This document shows, piece after piece, positions 22,736-33,850 of a stretch of 64,000 nt of DNA. Location of the stretch: contig BDGG01000005.1 in NCBI GenBank assembly GCA_001949185.1, positions 2,953,972 through 3,017,971 on the forward strand. The letters run 5' to 3'. The first letter of the stretch is position 1. Each line of letters starts with the position of its first letter. Both the position numbers and the translations under genes were made by a program. Origin of the DNA: Ramazzottius varieornatus (Eukaryota > Tardigrada > Eutardigrada > Parachela > Ramazzottiidae). Below the pieces are notes generated by a model that was not told the origin of the DNA, made no database searches, and was given only the letters and a program-made list of their open reading frames with translations.

Positions 22736-23394
22736 GTGTTTCAAACGGGGTGTAATTATTACACAAATGTCAAAATCGATTCGGGAAAAGCAAAGTTGCT
22801 GCGAGAGGCTGTTAACGATGTCGTCTTCAAAGGTATAAGTGTCAGAGCCAGCGCCCAACTTCAAAAGACTCACAAATCTACTCTCTCGCGAACTGATCGA
22901 TCCCGCTGCTGCTCGACACCCGTAAGCCAGGAAACTTGGAAGCTGCCGTCTTCGAGGTTCTTGGAAAGGGCATGGGCGTCGCCAAAGCTGCGAAACTTCA
23001 TGCCGTGTGTCACGGGAGGTTGAAAAAGCGGTTGTGCGAACTTGGCTACGTAATGAAAGGTTCGGGTCAGGGAGAAAAGCGGATCAAGGCGCCAGTCAGC
23101 TTTGAGAACAACAAAGCAGAACCGACCGCAACAGGTATCAACAGTCTAGCAAGTCAGGAAGAAAAGGAATGGACCGAAGACAAAGAAGGACGAAACGGGC
23201 ATGCCCAGCCAGCGGCACAGAAAGAGGAAGTGTCCGAGGAAGCGGAGCCTGGCGTTCCAGAAGTGGAAGAGATCGAGAGAATTGCCGACACTCATCTGAA
23301 GCGGCAGTACTTGGTCAAATGGCAAGGAGAGGAAGAGGCAACATGGGTGGATGAAGATGTCTTCTTGGGACTTACCAACTTGCAGATTAAGTGA
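22736..23394 (+). pseudogene. Psq-type helix-turn-helix / chromodomain gene, broken
   Basis: The first frame (22736-23023) contains a Psq/pogo-like helix-turn-helix, KLLREAVNDVVFKGISVRA followed by HKSTLSR. A second frame (from about 22925 to 23394) holds another helix-turn-helix-like unit, EAAVFEVLGKGMGVAKAAKL, a Glu-rich linker, and a chromodomain-like end (EIERIADTHLKRQYLVKWQG, EEATWVDEDVF). The aromatic-cage residues are partly recognisable (Y, W, W). The two frames overlap with no usable intron between them, so a frameshift is inferred. It resembles transposase or chromovirus-derived proteins; whether it is a host gene is unclear. Confidence 0.5.
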
Positions 23395-24228
23395 CGGTCG
23401 CTCAAATTAACACGCTAAACTGTTGTGCCGCTATCGGATCATAATCAGCTGTATATGACATGTTTCCGAGCAAGGTACTGTTTCAGTGTGCTTTTGTCAC
23501 GGTACCCAGAAAAGCTTCACGAAAATGGTTGGCTGTTTCAGACCCGTAGCAGCCCCAACCCTATCCCTTGCCCAAGTTTCGTCTTCTGTGTCCCTAACCC
23601 CAGGGCGCTGAGTGACTTTGCCCAGCATAACCATACCTCACCCTTAACAAATAACAAGACATCATGCAAATGCGGGTGGTATATCAGGGAAAGCAGACAG
23701 CTAGCGTTTCGGTTACCGGTGAGGTTTTTCTAAGCTGCAGAACGTGGAATGAACACGGGGGTACATCGTGGAACAGTACAAGCGCTGCAACCGGAAACTG
23801 AGTTTCTCAGTTCCCAGGCTGGTTTCGAACTTAGGAAGGCAGCTGTTGCTTTGACAAATGCGAGTATGTGAACAGGACTGGGCTCATTTTTGTCATAAAG
23901 TAACTGAGCAACGTAGAAAACTGTAGTTTTTTGTCCAAGTATTAGCAGACACACAGGCGAGCCGCAAGATTGATTGAGAGAATTGTACCGTCCAATGTTA
24001 ACCCCTGTTGATAGCGCATCTGTAATAAATTCCGTATTGATCCTTGTCAGTGCCAACGAAGATGATGCGCTTGGCATGTGGTACTAACTACGTATGCGAG
24101 ATCCGTACTTCCGACCACGCTCTGTACTAGCTATCTTGTCGGCCACCGACTCGGTGGCTCCCTCCACCAGCCTCCAGCTCCATCTGATGGTGATATTATT
24201 ATGCAGCGTATGCAGAGAATCTCTGAGC
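23395..24228. other. Intergenic, nothing recognised
   Basis: No gene, RNA or repeat identified. The first ATG-containing part of the Ly6-like frame (from 24094) may belong to its 5' UTR. Confidence 0.35.
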
Positions 24229-25104
24229 ATGTGCGGTCGTGCCTTGTTGCTGCTGGTTCTCTATCTCAGCAGCGGCTTCTTCCGAGGCAAGGTGTGCGGC
24301 ATCGATTGTTATTGGTGTCAACCAGATGACCCAGAGTGTATCCCGACAACAGAGAAAATTAAACTTGGATGCCAGTATTGCGCCCTTTGGTACTCAAATT
24401 TTGGTCACCGTAAGTAATAAACCCAGAAAGAACGTCACCTCCGCTTTCTGACCTGTATTTGCGCTACTATGTTTTTGCCGCTCTGTAATTTATCAAATCA
24501 AGCCTTCAAATTATGTGTATTTAGTGTATAATTGGACTAAAACGCCATATGTCAAGTTGTCTTCGTATGTGGAAGCTCGGCAGACGAACTGGACCAGAGA
24601 GTGTTTGCGAGTGGCGCACGTTTCAGTTAGAATAGCCGGGTACGCGCGCCACTTGCGGAAACGGTCTGGTTGAGTTTGTTTGCGGAGCCTTTGTTTCTCG
24701 TCGCATGGCTGATATACTGCACTTGGTACTATTTCAGTTGTGCTGGTGCTCAAACGTTTTCTTTTTGCATAGAAAAGGTTCAGCGGTACTGTGCTCTTCA
24801 AGACGAAGTTAGAAAAGTCAATGGCTGCAAAGACGACGTGGTCCAATACGCAACCACTTGTTGGTGCAACACAACGCTGTGTAACCATGGTCCAGCGATG
24901 CCTAAGGGTCTTCCGCGGATACATCGAACCGGTCCGCCGCACGACGAGAACTCTTCCTCGTCCACCGCTTTGGAAGATGAACCTTATGAACCGGAACCTC
25001 CCATCGAAGACACCTTTTTCAACTGTATTTTTCGTCAAAACACCAACAAGTTATCATGTATCCCCTTTTTCACAATGTTGCGGAAGAAAAGAGATGTTGT
25101 TTGA
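24229..25104 (+). CDS. Secreted Ly6/uPAR-like three-finger protein
   Basis: Two exons, 24229-24409 and 24773-25104, joined in phase through a GTAAGT donor and a pyrimidine-rich TTTGCATAG acceptor, give 170 aa. A signal peptide (CGRALLLLVLYLSSGFF) is followed by the cysteine series VCGIDCYWC, PECIP, LGCQYC, QRYC, NGCKDD, TTCWCNTTLCNHG. The closing CxC..xLCN is the hallmark of Ly6/three-finger folds. The acidic, Pro-rich C-terminus (DEPYEPEPP) ends in a short basic tail without an obvious GPI signal, so it may be soluble. Upstream in-frame ATGs exist at 24094 and 24187; 24229 gives the best signal peptide. Receptor or partner cannot be inferred. Confidence 0.7.
24609..24656. repeat. Hairpin repeat inside the Ly6 intron
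   Basis: CGAGTGGCGCACGTTTCAG ... CGCGCGCCACTTG: same stem and TTTCAGTTA centre as the other hairpin copies. It lies within the single intron of the Ly6-like gene, sense orientation. Confidence 0.75.
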
Positions 25105-25357
25105 TTTTATCATTTGTTATACGGCGTTGTTTCCTAGACGCTACGTATCAAAAGTATATTGGGCGAAACAAAATGACATTTTTTATCATTTTACCCGGGA
25201 ATTTCAATTGTTAGCTATAGGCATCTTACAAAAAATAGTACGCACAATTAGTTCACTTTTTTCAGTGAGATTTGTGAGGTAATTCTATTTTGTCTTAGTT
25301 ACGTTGTTGTATTGGATCTCCCACTGCAGTATAAGCCATTGACCTAACTTATTATGT

Positions 25358-25560
25358 CTACACGCACGGCGGATAATTATGGGACACTAAAAATTATGGG
25401 TCAGGCCTTTTCGCTACGGCAGTACGGAAGCACGTACTTACACGACCGATTCACACTAATACATTCTCGACACTTTTCTACGGTTGAATTTTTATTTTGC
25501 CGTCCTTTCCGCCTGGTCCATAATTTTTAGTGTCCCATAATTACCCGCCGCGCTTGTACT
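25358..25560. mobile_element. pogo-derived MITE, family A
   Basis: About 200 bp, ends TACACGCACGGCGGATAATT and its inverted partner AATTACCCGCCGCGCTTGTA. The inner arms (ACTAAAAATTATGGGTCAGG / CTGGTCCATAATTTTTAG) and the core TTTTCGCTACGGCAGTACGG match the copy at 1074-1270. No coding sequence. Confidence 0.8.
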
Positions 25561-25702
25561 GTTACTATAAGGTTGTCATGTCAGCAGATGGCTGGCCGTA
25601 AAGTCTTCACGAGCGCACACGTGGTCGTGCGGATTTCACTTCTCGTCCTTGCTCGCACCGGTCGTACGGTAGAAATCACGCGTCTGACGTTATCGATCTG
25701 TA

Positions 25703-26582
25703 CACGCACGACGAGATATTACGGGCCAGTAAAATTTACGGGCCAGGCGGAAAAGACGGCAAATTTACAATTTGTACGGAAGTCAGAAACAGAAATCGCA
25801 CAAATGACGTATTGAGAGTAAAATTCAACCGTCGAAAATTGTCATGGACAGTGGTTATCAGCTGATGAGCTGTTTTACTTTTACACTCTAACGCTGCTTT
25901 GCATGGCAATTCGACTTTCTCTCGGGAAGCTCTGGACTCGTTGTCTCGATAACCTTCCCGCAAGCGTTTTTGAAAATGTCCCAGCCTTTCAAGACCCAGC
26001 GGTATTGACAATACACCGAAGAAGCCCTGAAGGACGCTGTATCGGCTGTCGAGGATGGAATGGCACTGCGCGAAGCAGCCGGGTGTTTAAAGTTCCGCGC
26101 ACCACCGTTAAACGCTATGTCGAAGATACCACAGCAAAGAAGATCGGCCGACGAAGAAAAACTGATGGTCGACCTGCTGAAGAAATTTGGGAATACTGGA
26201 TTTCCACTCAGCAAGACTCAACTGCGCTTGTTTGTGGATGAGATGGGAATATCTGAAGGTAGGGTCGTTTTTACTTTCCCTATATTCGTTTTGTCCAGTG
26301 GTTTTGGTTTCTGAGTACCATTGAGATTAGAAATTCCACATTTGGCATGATATGTTATTCTGACTGTTGAAGGTGTGCTTGTTCCGGTAGAATAGACTCA
26401 TTAGAGATCGAGATTTTACAATAAATATGGCAAGTTCCTTGGTTTAATATCCAGTACGTACGTACAGCAGTCCAGCCATCGATGTTGATTTTTACTTGTA
26501 GCAAGATTCACCTGCCCGTGCCGCCGTAGCGAAAAGGCCTGGCCCGTAATTTGTACTAGCCCATAATATCTTGTCCTGCGTG
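25703..26582 (+). mobile_element. pogo-type DNA transposon remnant, source-like relative of the MITEs
   Basis: Bounded by TA on both sides (25701-25702, 26583-26584) with inverted ends CACGCACGACGAGATATTAC and its partner closing ATATCTTGTCCTGCGTG. The outer 80 bp match the family A MITEs, including GGCCAGGCGGAAAAGACGGC and GCCGTAGCGAAAAGGCCTGG. The interior carries a fragment of a pogo/Jerky-like transposase (25990-26262). TA target and Psq-type DNA-binding domain agree with the Tc1/mariner-pogo superfamily. Confidence 0.8.
25990..26262 (+). pseudogene. Frameshifted N-terminal fragment of a pogo/Jerky-like transposase
   Basis: Three frames have to be combined to follow the family pattern. 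One gives EEALKDAVSAVEDGMALREA, the next FKVPRTTVKRYVEDTTAKKI, and then the first resumes with SADEEKLMVDLLKKFGNTGF and PLSKTQLRLFVDEMG. This is the Psq helix-turn-helix plus start of the CENP-B-like domain; the DDE catalytic core is absent. Two frameshifts and the truncation make it non-functional. Confidence 0.75.
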
Positions 26583-26884
26583 TACACATGGTAGCCATTG
26601 CGAATCTCATCGATGCGAATATCGATTTCTTCCATTTGAAAGTCTCACTATTTTCGCACTCCTCTGGACGGAGCCATCTCGAACACTCGCTTGAATCCGA
26701 TGTTTCTCCCGGATATTTGTATGGGGTAGCAGGTTCACCTACGGAGAGGAGTTACTACGAAGCATAAAGACTGGATACAGCAGTAAGTGATTCTTAAGGT
26801 CCATCTTTGAACGGGTTTGCTCTGGTGGCCCACTTTTGTACTGTATTTTCTTGCTTACAGATTTGGAAGTTCCAGGCGGTCAGT

Positions 26885-29593
26885 ATGGATCACGTCAAGA
26901 TAGAGAAGCACGAAGACTTTGCCGAAGATCATCTGCTCAACGGTACGAACGGGACAGAAAATGGCGCTGAGAATGCGGAGAATGGTTCTGCTGGAGGAGA
27001 AGGCTTTGGTCGTCCTTCGCATTCACTCTCCGAAGACACCGAAGAATACATCAAGGCAGTCGAAGCGGAGATTAAAGCCCTGAACGGAACTGGACACCTC
27101 ATAAAAGCTCTTGCAGAAAGAGGTAAGGAGTGCCATTGTCGAAGATGGATGATTTTGCATGGGTCAATCAAGTACACCACATGCTTCAGCCCGATTGATT
27201 GATTACGTATACCAGGCAGACGGTGTCATGTACTTGCATACACATGGCCTGGCGGAAACGAAGGGCAACTGTGTGCAGGTTCGAGATACTGGCCTCGGTC
27301 TGCTGGAGCGGCGATGGCCTTGAGCGGAATTTTGTTCTCATCCGATGTCTTGTCTTTCCAGAACTGGCTCGCATAAGGGCAGGAGAGATATCCGAGCAAG
27401 GCTATGTGATAATACACAAGGAGATACCAGTCAGGGTGATAAAAAAAGTTTTGATTCCGATCAAAGAATATCCAAAAGTATGTACGAACTATAGAATCGT
27501 TGTTGTTGGAGTCTCACTTCAACCTGACCAAAATTGACTTCTGTCTCTTTGCTCTTTCCAGATAAACTTTGTGGGGCGACTTCTGGGTCCGAAGGGCCAG
27601 ACCTTGAAGACACTTCAAGCCAACACGAGAGCACGGATCATGATCTTCGGGAGAGGCTCAATGTGGGACAAGAACAAGGTAGGAAATGCTTTTGGAGGTC
27701 AGCAAGATATTCTTCCAAGTGCCGCACGTTTTCAGTATTACCAGCTGAAAGGGTGCGCCACTTGGTACAGCGATCTTGGGCTTCTTGTTGAGTTTGTGTG
27801 CATTGATGTCTTTTCTCTTATGTATTCTTCTGTTTGAAATATCGTTCTCACGGAAGAATTGTCTCGCAGGAAGAAGAAGCAAGAAACAGCGGAGATGCAA
27901 AATACGCCCACCTCAACGAAGACCTTCACATCTACGTTGAGATCACCGCTTACCCGGTCGAAGTTCAAGCTCGCTTCACCCACGTCCTCAACGAGTTGAA
28001 GAAGTTCCTTGATCCGAATCATCCAGTAAGCCGTTTATTCATAACTCGGTTACAGTATTTCGTACTCCAGAAAGCCTCAATCTGGTGCTGTCTTCGATAG
28101 GGCCACTTCCAGGCCAGTGCAGCAGGTGACATTCCTCCGCCGATGCCGCCCGGCTATCGTCCCGCAGGTCCGGGCATGCGCGGACCACCTCCACAGCACT
28201 ACCGGGGACCACGTCCGCAATATGGTGGTCCACGACACAGCTACCCCCCGAGAGGCGCAGCTCCCACTGCCGACTACAGCAGCTACTACGCCCAGTCGGT
28301 AGCTGGTGATGCCTCTGCTTACCAGGTAACAGTGGTTATCTCTCACCAGCTATCGGCAGTTTGAAATATTACCTTCTACTAAACCCCGAAGCAAGTTAGC
28401 TGATATGTAGGAGCTCGGCAGACAACCTCAACAGTTTGTTTCAAGTGGCGCAGTCTTTGGGTGTTACTAGATGTATGCGTGCGCCACTTGAAAAAGAGAT
28501 CCCGTCAAGTTCTCGAGTGGCGCACGTTTGAGGTGTATCTGGCCGGAAGCGTGCGCCACTTGCATGAACGAATGTATTGCTTGTTTGCGGGGGCTCCATA
28601 TGTTATTCCGACCTGTGCAGTTGTTTTAAGGCTGAAAGTGATTTTTCTTCAGGCTCCGGGAACGACAGCGGATGCCAATGCGGCTTACGGCTACACAGCG
28701 TATCCTGCCCAAGCAGATTACTCGCAACCAGCCGCCACATCGTACGATCAGTCGGCCTTGGCTGCTCAGGCCAACCAATACGCTGCAGCGGCTAGTGCCC
28801 AGCAACAGGCGCAACAACCACAGCAAGTGGCCTACCAGCAGCCACAACAGACGCAGTACGCTGGGGCGCCTTCAGCTTACGGGGTGGTGGCTCCTCCTGG
28901 CACTTACTCAGCCACGCCGGCCTATGGTGCCCAGCCAGCTACTGGTTACGCCGCGCCGGGTTACGCGGTGGCGCCAGCGGGATATGCAGGTAACATATCT
29001 GATATCCTTTCGAACTGGAATGTTTCTCTTTTTTCGTTACTTCACCAGAGTGAACAGAGTTGAGTAACCGGCCAACCCCGTTTGAGTGGAGTGCAGTTGA
29101 TCGTGAAAGTCTATTTTATGGGTTTCCGGATCAAGTGGCGGGCCATCTTATTGGGTTGAACTGCAGAAGTACTGAAATTTTCCAGGTCGACGCGCGCCAG
29201 TGAAATGGGGTTCAACGTTGCTTGTTGTGTTCACCCAGATGAAGTGATACATATTGGGATTTCGTGCCGTTCCGGCCGCTCTCTTTTTCGATTCTCGATG
29301 GGTTTCATAAGAAGTGACTAGAACAAAACTGCTGTTCTCATAGTTTTGAAGACGTTCTTCAGTCTTTGTTCTCCTGGACTCAGACATTTCACAATAGATT
29401 TTGGGAAAGTTGTCCACAGCGAAGGTCTGTGAAATTGGGAGAAGTCTGGCATAATTTTTGTCCGTGTGTCGTAGGCTGGGCAGCTCCGACAGCGCCGCAA
29501 CAGCCTTCACCACCGGGAAAGACGCGACCGGCGTATGACGCGGGTTCGGCTGCAAAGAAGCCTAGAATGGCGGCCCCTGGTTATGGATACTGA
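26885..29593 (+). CDS. KHDRBS/Sam68-like STAR family RNA-binding protein
   Basis: STAR proteins bind U/A-rich RNA bipartite sites and regulate splicing. Seven exons in phase: 26885-27122, 27362-27477, 27562-27678, 27870-28025, 28101-28325, 28653-28989, 29484-29593 (432 aa). Order: acidic Asn-rich N-terminus, QUA1 dimerisation helix pair ([16 protein letters not shown]), then the extended KH domain with [19 protein letters not shown] (the GPKG RNA-binding loop), [20 protein letters not shown] and [16 protein letters not shown]. The rest is low-complexity: Pro/Gly/Arg-rich ([17 protein letters not shown]), then Ala/Gln/Tyr-rich ([14 protein letters not shown]), ending [12 protein letters not shown], similar to the Tyr-rich tail and NLS of Sam68. 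The start is the first ATG after an upstream acceptor (CTTACAG, 26861), implying a 5' UTR exon. A polyadenylation signal AATAAA is at 29690. Confidence 0.92.
27715..27765. repeat. Hairpin repeat in the KH gene intron 3
   Basis: CCAAGTGCCGCACGTTTTCAG ... CTGAAAGGGTGCGCCACTTGG: the stem can extend through TTTTCAG/CTGAAA, leaving a loop of about 8 nt, so this copy is the most complete palindrome of the family. Confidence 0.8.
28441..28562. repeat. Two hairpin repeats in the KH gene intron 5
   Basis: Copies at 28441-28490 (TCAAGTGGCGCAG ... GTGCGCCACTTGA) and 28514-28562 (CGAGTGGCGCACGTT ... GCGTGCGCCACTTG) lie 23 bp apart, spacing very like that of the cluster at 3140-3336. Confidence 0.78.
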
Positions 29594-30549
29594 ATCAACA
29601 GAAACAAGGTTGGTGGTGATCGGTTCATGTGAAGTTCGAGCTTTGAGTGCATCGTTGTTACAGATGACTGTTCAAAATGGTTAATAACAAATAAATGAAT
29701 TGCTAATATTCTAAAAAGGTATCGCAAGCGTACCAGCGAAGTTATCGGCCAGCACGGAGCGGAAAACCATCAAAATTCGCCATCGGTAGATTAATCCAAA
29801 TATTGGACGACCGTCGTGAAATTGGCAATCACTTAGTCTTCTCAGTTCTCGTTATCGTTCAGCTGGCTTCGGTTCAAATATTTTTCTTCAATGCTTCAAC
29901 TGTCGTAAAAATGCGCAACCGAACTACACAGTAAACTTTGGTTTCAGAATACGAAAAAATCATTCTTGTTCTAGTTTCGACTGTTCTTGAAATTAATGCG
30001 CTCTGACTGTAACCAGTATCTTTATCTTTACCACCCTCTCTGTAACCGAAATAATATGGACGAAAATAGGTTAAACTTTCTTTAGTTGGTGCTGCTGCGG
30101 AAAGCAAATTTGCTTGAATTAGCGCAAAATGAACCAACAGGTAAAACGTCTTACAGTAACAATGGAGTCAGCACTCTCACCGTTACAGTAAGTAACAGTA
30201 AAATAATTCTACTGGAAAAAATAGAATGGTAAGATCACTGCGGTGTCCAGCTGTCCGTTTATTCCTGACCATGCAAATCAAAGATCCGTCTACTGGGTAA
30301 AACCGGTTTCATCTTCGTTTTCACAACTCTGCTGTACATCACAGGCTTCGAATCCGACAGAACTGGAAATTTATTTAAATATTAGTTCGGACTTCAGACT
30401 AGCCTAGTTCAATGTCAACACAGTCGAATAAAACCTAGAGAAAAGGAAAGATTCAGTTAAATCAGAAACTCCGAGAAAATTTGAGCAGGGAAGTGGAATA
30501 AAAAAAGTTGAAAGACTCTCATCGTCGTGTGAAAAGCGGGCTAGTTATG
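29594..30549. other. Convergent 3' flanks of the KH gene and folliculin
   Basis: The two genes end towards each other here. Only the AATAAA at 29690-29695 and a short CAGTAA/AACAGT repeat near 30170-30200 stand out. Confidence 0.45.
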
Positions 30550-33487
30550 TCACCGGTTGACCAGGGAGATTTTTCTAGTTCTACTACGCTCAACATTGAC
30601 TGGCTGAAAGGAGACGGGTGTTCCAGGAGAGCTGTCCGCGGAGCTTCTTCTTGAACGATCATAAAGGGTAGTGGAAGACGGGGTGGGCAGTGCCGACAGC
30701 TCTTTCAGATGAGCCTTGTACTCGGACGACAACGCTGTCATCCAGAACTTCAACACCACGTCGTCCTCAGGTGTGATACGAAATTTCTCCATCATAGCCG
30801 GTAGCTGGGTCGCACTCCGCGACTCTGTCCGAAACAACTTGTACAAAACTTTAGCTTTCCTGAAAACAATCGATGAATGAAGCCCATGAATGCCCTTCAA
30901 AGCCTGGCGAGCGAAACAGGATACCATTTATGCACCTGCCCTACACCGGCCCGTATTTATTCATAACACTCTAGAATGCAGGTGCATGAATTACCGTTCG
31001 CGTCATGCACCTGCATACTTTCGACCGTGTTTTGATCACGGCGTCAGTATGCAGGTGCGCGAAAGTCAGCTGCTAAATTCGTCGGTATTGTAACTAGTGC
31101 TGTGTGTATTCTTACGTCATCAGGCGTTCATGTTGATTTCTGATTAGGTCAACGGCCACTTCCTCGACCAGGTCTACCTCCTGGAGGATGTGTTCAACGA
31201 GAAGAAGATATGACGAAGCTGGAAGTGAACAAGTAGGAGTTCGTAAAAACTTTGTATGGATTGAGAAATTTGTGTCTGTTGTTTTATCTGGTCTTACGTT
31301 TGACAGGTGTAGTGGCTTGGGTCGGCGTGATGATTTTGTACTTTTCGACGTTCATCTCGTTCATCTTGGCCGCCAGGATGTCGACCACGAAGTAAGACTC
31401 ACTGCTGGTCAGGACGTGGTCGGGGAGCGAAGCGTCGGGATGGAGACCCAGAAGGTTGCAGTTCCATGGCTCGGTGTATGTCTGAGAGAACTCGATGGAC
31501 TTACAACAACCCGGCGGAATCAACACCTGCAACAAGAACACACGATTTCTAGTTTGACTCCAAAACTATTTCCATTTCTCGCGAAATTGTACAATCTTGA
31601 TTTTCTGATCACACTTTCAACAGTTTGAAATTTTGTCTTTTCAAGACAATCCTTTCTCAAAATTTACAAAGGTTTTCTACCGGTGTTCGTATGACCAGAG
31701 TTTTATGGGAACTAACTGCGAGAGCTCGGATGACTGAAGTCACGAGGAAGTCATGGTATCCCCGGACGATGACTTGGTTCCCGATGATCAGACTGTGCGC
31801 CAGTGAGCGAAACAGTGGCTTTCCGACGGCCTGTACAAAAACAAGCTCCTTCGAGGTCTAATCTTCTCAACGCATCGTTGTCAGATTAACAACCAAGTTT
31901 CTTACGTTAAACAAATGGGCGATGCCAGTGAAACGCGGAAAGTAACTTGCTGTGGACTTGGGCCTTTCGTTGTCTCTTTCTTCTGAGTTCTGAGTAGGCG
32001 AGGATGGAGCTTCGTCCGCCGGTATATCTTCTGTAAGAAAGAAGCACGTAGAGAAATCAACTTGGAACGGAAATGCAAACAAAACTGGAAGCTCGGAAAA
32101 CAAACTCGACAAGATTCATTGTCCCAAGAGGGCACACATTTTCAGTCTTACTGGCTGGAAGCGTGCGCCCCTTGGAAACACCATCTCGTCGAATTTGTTT
32201 ACCAAAACCAAATCAGCCTCGAAGTAGACTCACGATAATAGCATGAAGGTGCGCCTTCAAGCAGGGTTTCGCTCATTTGATTTCCTCCTAGCTGGAGGAG
32301 ATGAGTAAAGTGTTCGTGAAGCACATGAAACACTCCGTTATCCAAAGTCAGCTCCGGTAGAGAACGCATGGCTTTCCCACGCCGCTGTCGTCGAAAGTTA
32401 CCTACAGTGAAGACTACAAATTTTAGAACCTATTGGCAATTGCGAAAGATTACAGAAGAGTCTTGCCTGGGTTGATTGCCACTTCCGAAGGATTAAGTCT
32501 AGCGGCTCGTTGGGGTCTTTCAGCTTGGTCGACACCATACGTTCTTTCGGCTTGTTCTTGAAGGAGGCTAACCAGAGACCGTGAAGATCTCGTCAGGAAT
32601 GGCCAGGACTGGAGAAGGGAAATTCGGTCCATGGAGAGCACGATAATACTATACCATCGCTGGAGACCTCGAGCTTCGTTGTCTTTCAGGTGAAAGGTGA
32701 AACTGTAGACGTAACCGTGATGTTGGTCCCCAAAGAAGAGGGAACCTTCTCGACCAGGAGATATCTGGTAAATAGAAACAAAGGGCCGGGTTAGCTTCTA
32801 CTATCCAAGTGGCGCACTTCTCCTTCATCAACAGCTGCAAAATGCACCGCGTTCAAAACTGCGCAACCACCCTGATCAAGCGACGCATTTATCTGCTACA
32901 AAATACTGATAAACTGCGCGAGTGTGAATGTAGTGGCGTAGACCGACACAGCTTGACGGTTTAATTTGCCTGCAGACTGCGCCACTTGAGGAAATCGAGC
33001 GTTACCTCGCTACTGAGACTTCGGACACAGGCTTGTCGAAGAAAGGTGAACACCTCAGGATTGTGAGGATATTGCAGCGTGAGGTACCACAACTCGTTGC
33101 CATCACCGTAGGTGATCAGGCCGTGGTTGGGTTTGGAGAAAGACCGACAAGCCTAAAAAATGAGCTAAGTATTCAACATTCTTCGAGAGTAATCGGCGGA
33201 AAAATACAGAAAAAACGTGGTTGGCGTGGTTTTGTGTTGGATCATACGGAGCAGGTGTTGCTGGTGACCGAGTCATGAGATTCGAAGGTATCCACTTCGG
33301 TAGGCTCGCTTTCGCTGCTATCAGACGGCGTCAGAAGGCGACTGGGACTGTTTTCTTGAGAGTGGTCAACACTCGTCCTGCAGTCAGTAATTTCGACGGC
33401 TTGTTCGCGCTGGATGGCTTGTGTACAGATAACCACGCTGGGTCCATGCATCTCACAAAAGTGGCAAAGCGCGACCACGGCATTCAT
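30550..33487 (-). CDS. Folliculin
   Basis: Folliculin with FNIP forms the GAP for RagC/D GTPases at the lysosome and controls mTORC1 and TFEB/TFE3. Nine exons in phase: 33487-33248, 33152-33006, 32764-32467, 32401-32234, 32030-31906, 31830-31717, 31526-31298, 31218-31116, 30859-30550; 577 aa, close to the human 579. The start MNAVVALCHFCEMHGP matches the conserved N-terminus. The longin domain includes FLRQACVRSLSSE, PGREGSLFFGDQHHGYVYSF and RGLQRWYSIIVLSMDRI, with the RagC/D catalytic Arg expected in this longin region (not pinpointed). The C-terminal DENN domain includes AHSLIIGNQVI, PWNCNLLGLHPDASLPDHVL, KVLYKLF and LKFWMTALSSEYKAHL. Intron 3 uses a GC donor (CCAG|GCAAGA). Complete and apparently functional. 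Confidence 0.95.
30972..31013. repeat. Inverted repeat in the last folliculin intron
   Basis: ATGCAGGTGCATGA and TCATGCACCTGCAT face each other across a 13-nt loop, and further GCACCTGC/GCAGGTGC words flank them (30931, 31047). The intron is 30860-31115. It would form a hairpin in the RNA of either strand. Confidence 0.55.
32124..32175. repeat. Hairpin repeat in folliculin intron 4
   Basis: CCAAGAGGGCACACATTTTC ... GCTGGAAGCGTGCGCCCCTTGG, with the TTTTCAGTCTTACTGGCTG centre. The left arm is somewhat decayed. Confidence 0.7.
32805..32988. repeat. Expanded hairpin-repeat pair in folliculin intron 2
   Basis: A left arm CCAAGTGGCGCACTTCTCC at 32805 and a right arm CTGCGCCACTTG at 32977-32988 face each other over about 160 bp. 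Either two solo arms or one copy opened by inserted DNA. It spans most of the 240-bp intron. Confidence 0.5.
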
Positions 33488-33551
33488 GGTAAACCTGGAA
33501 AAGGCACAATGTACTGGAAAATCGGCAAACGAACTCAAAAAGACTGTTTCT

Positions 33552-33605
33552 CCGAGTGGTGCATGTTATTCAGGCGCTAACACCGCAAACATGCGCCACT
33601 CATGG
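33552..33605. repeat. Hairpin repeat upstream of folliculin
   Basis: CCGAGTGGTGCATGTTATTC ... GCAAACATGCGCCACTCATGG, about 65 bp upstream of the folliculin ATG. It may therefore lie in the folliculin 5' UTR or core promoter. Confidence 0.65.
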
Positions 33606-33850
33606 AAACAATCACTCTTGTCAAGTGTGATGGCCTCATAATTATCAGAGCACATTTGATGAGAGATGTGGCTTTCTTACCGTTCCACGCGCGTCGTCCA
33701 CGATTTCGAGCCGTTACAAGTTGATCCAGCCTGATTCGTCTCGGAAGGGGACTGAAATTTCTGGAAGGATATGTCCTATGGGGAAATTCTAAAGACGGCA
33801 AGTCCAGACATCAGACAAGGTGAAGCAGCCAAATATCAGGTGATGTGCAT

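Noticed and set aside
24229-25104. Three-finger fold read as a venom-type toxin
   Set aside because: The cysteine spacing with CxCxxxLCN and long acidic tail fits the broad Ly6 family; nothing specific to toxins is visible.
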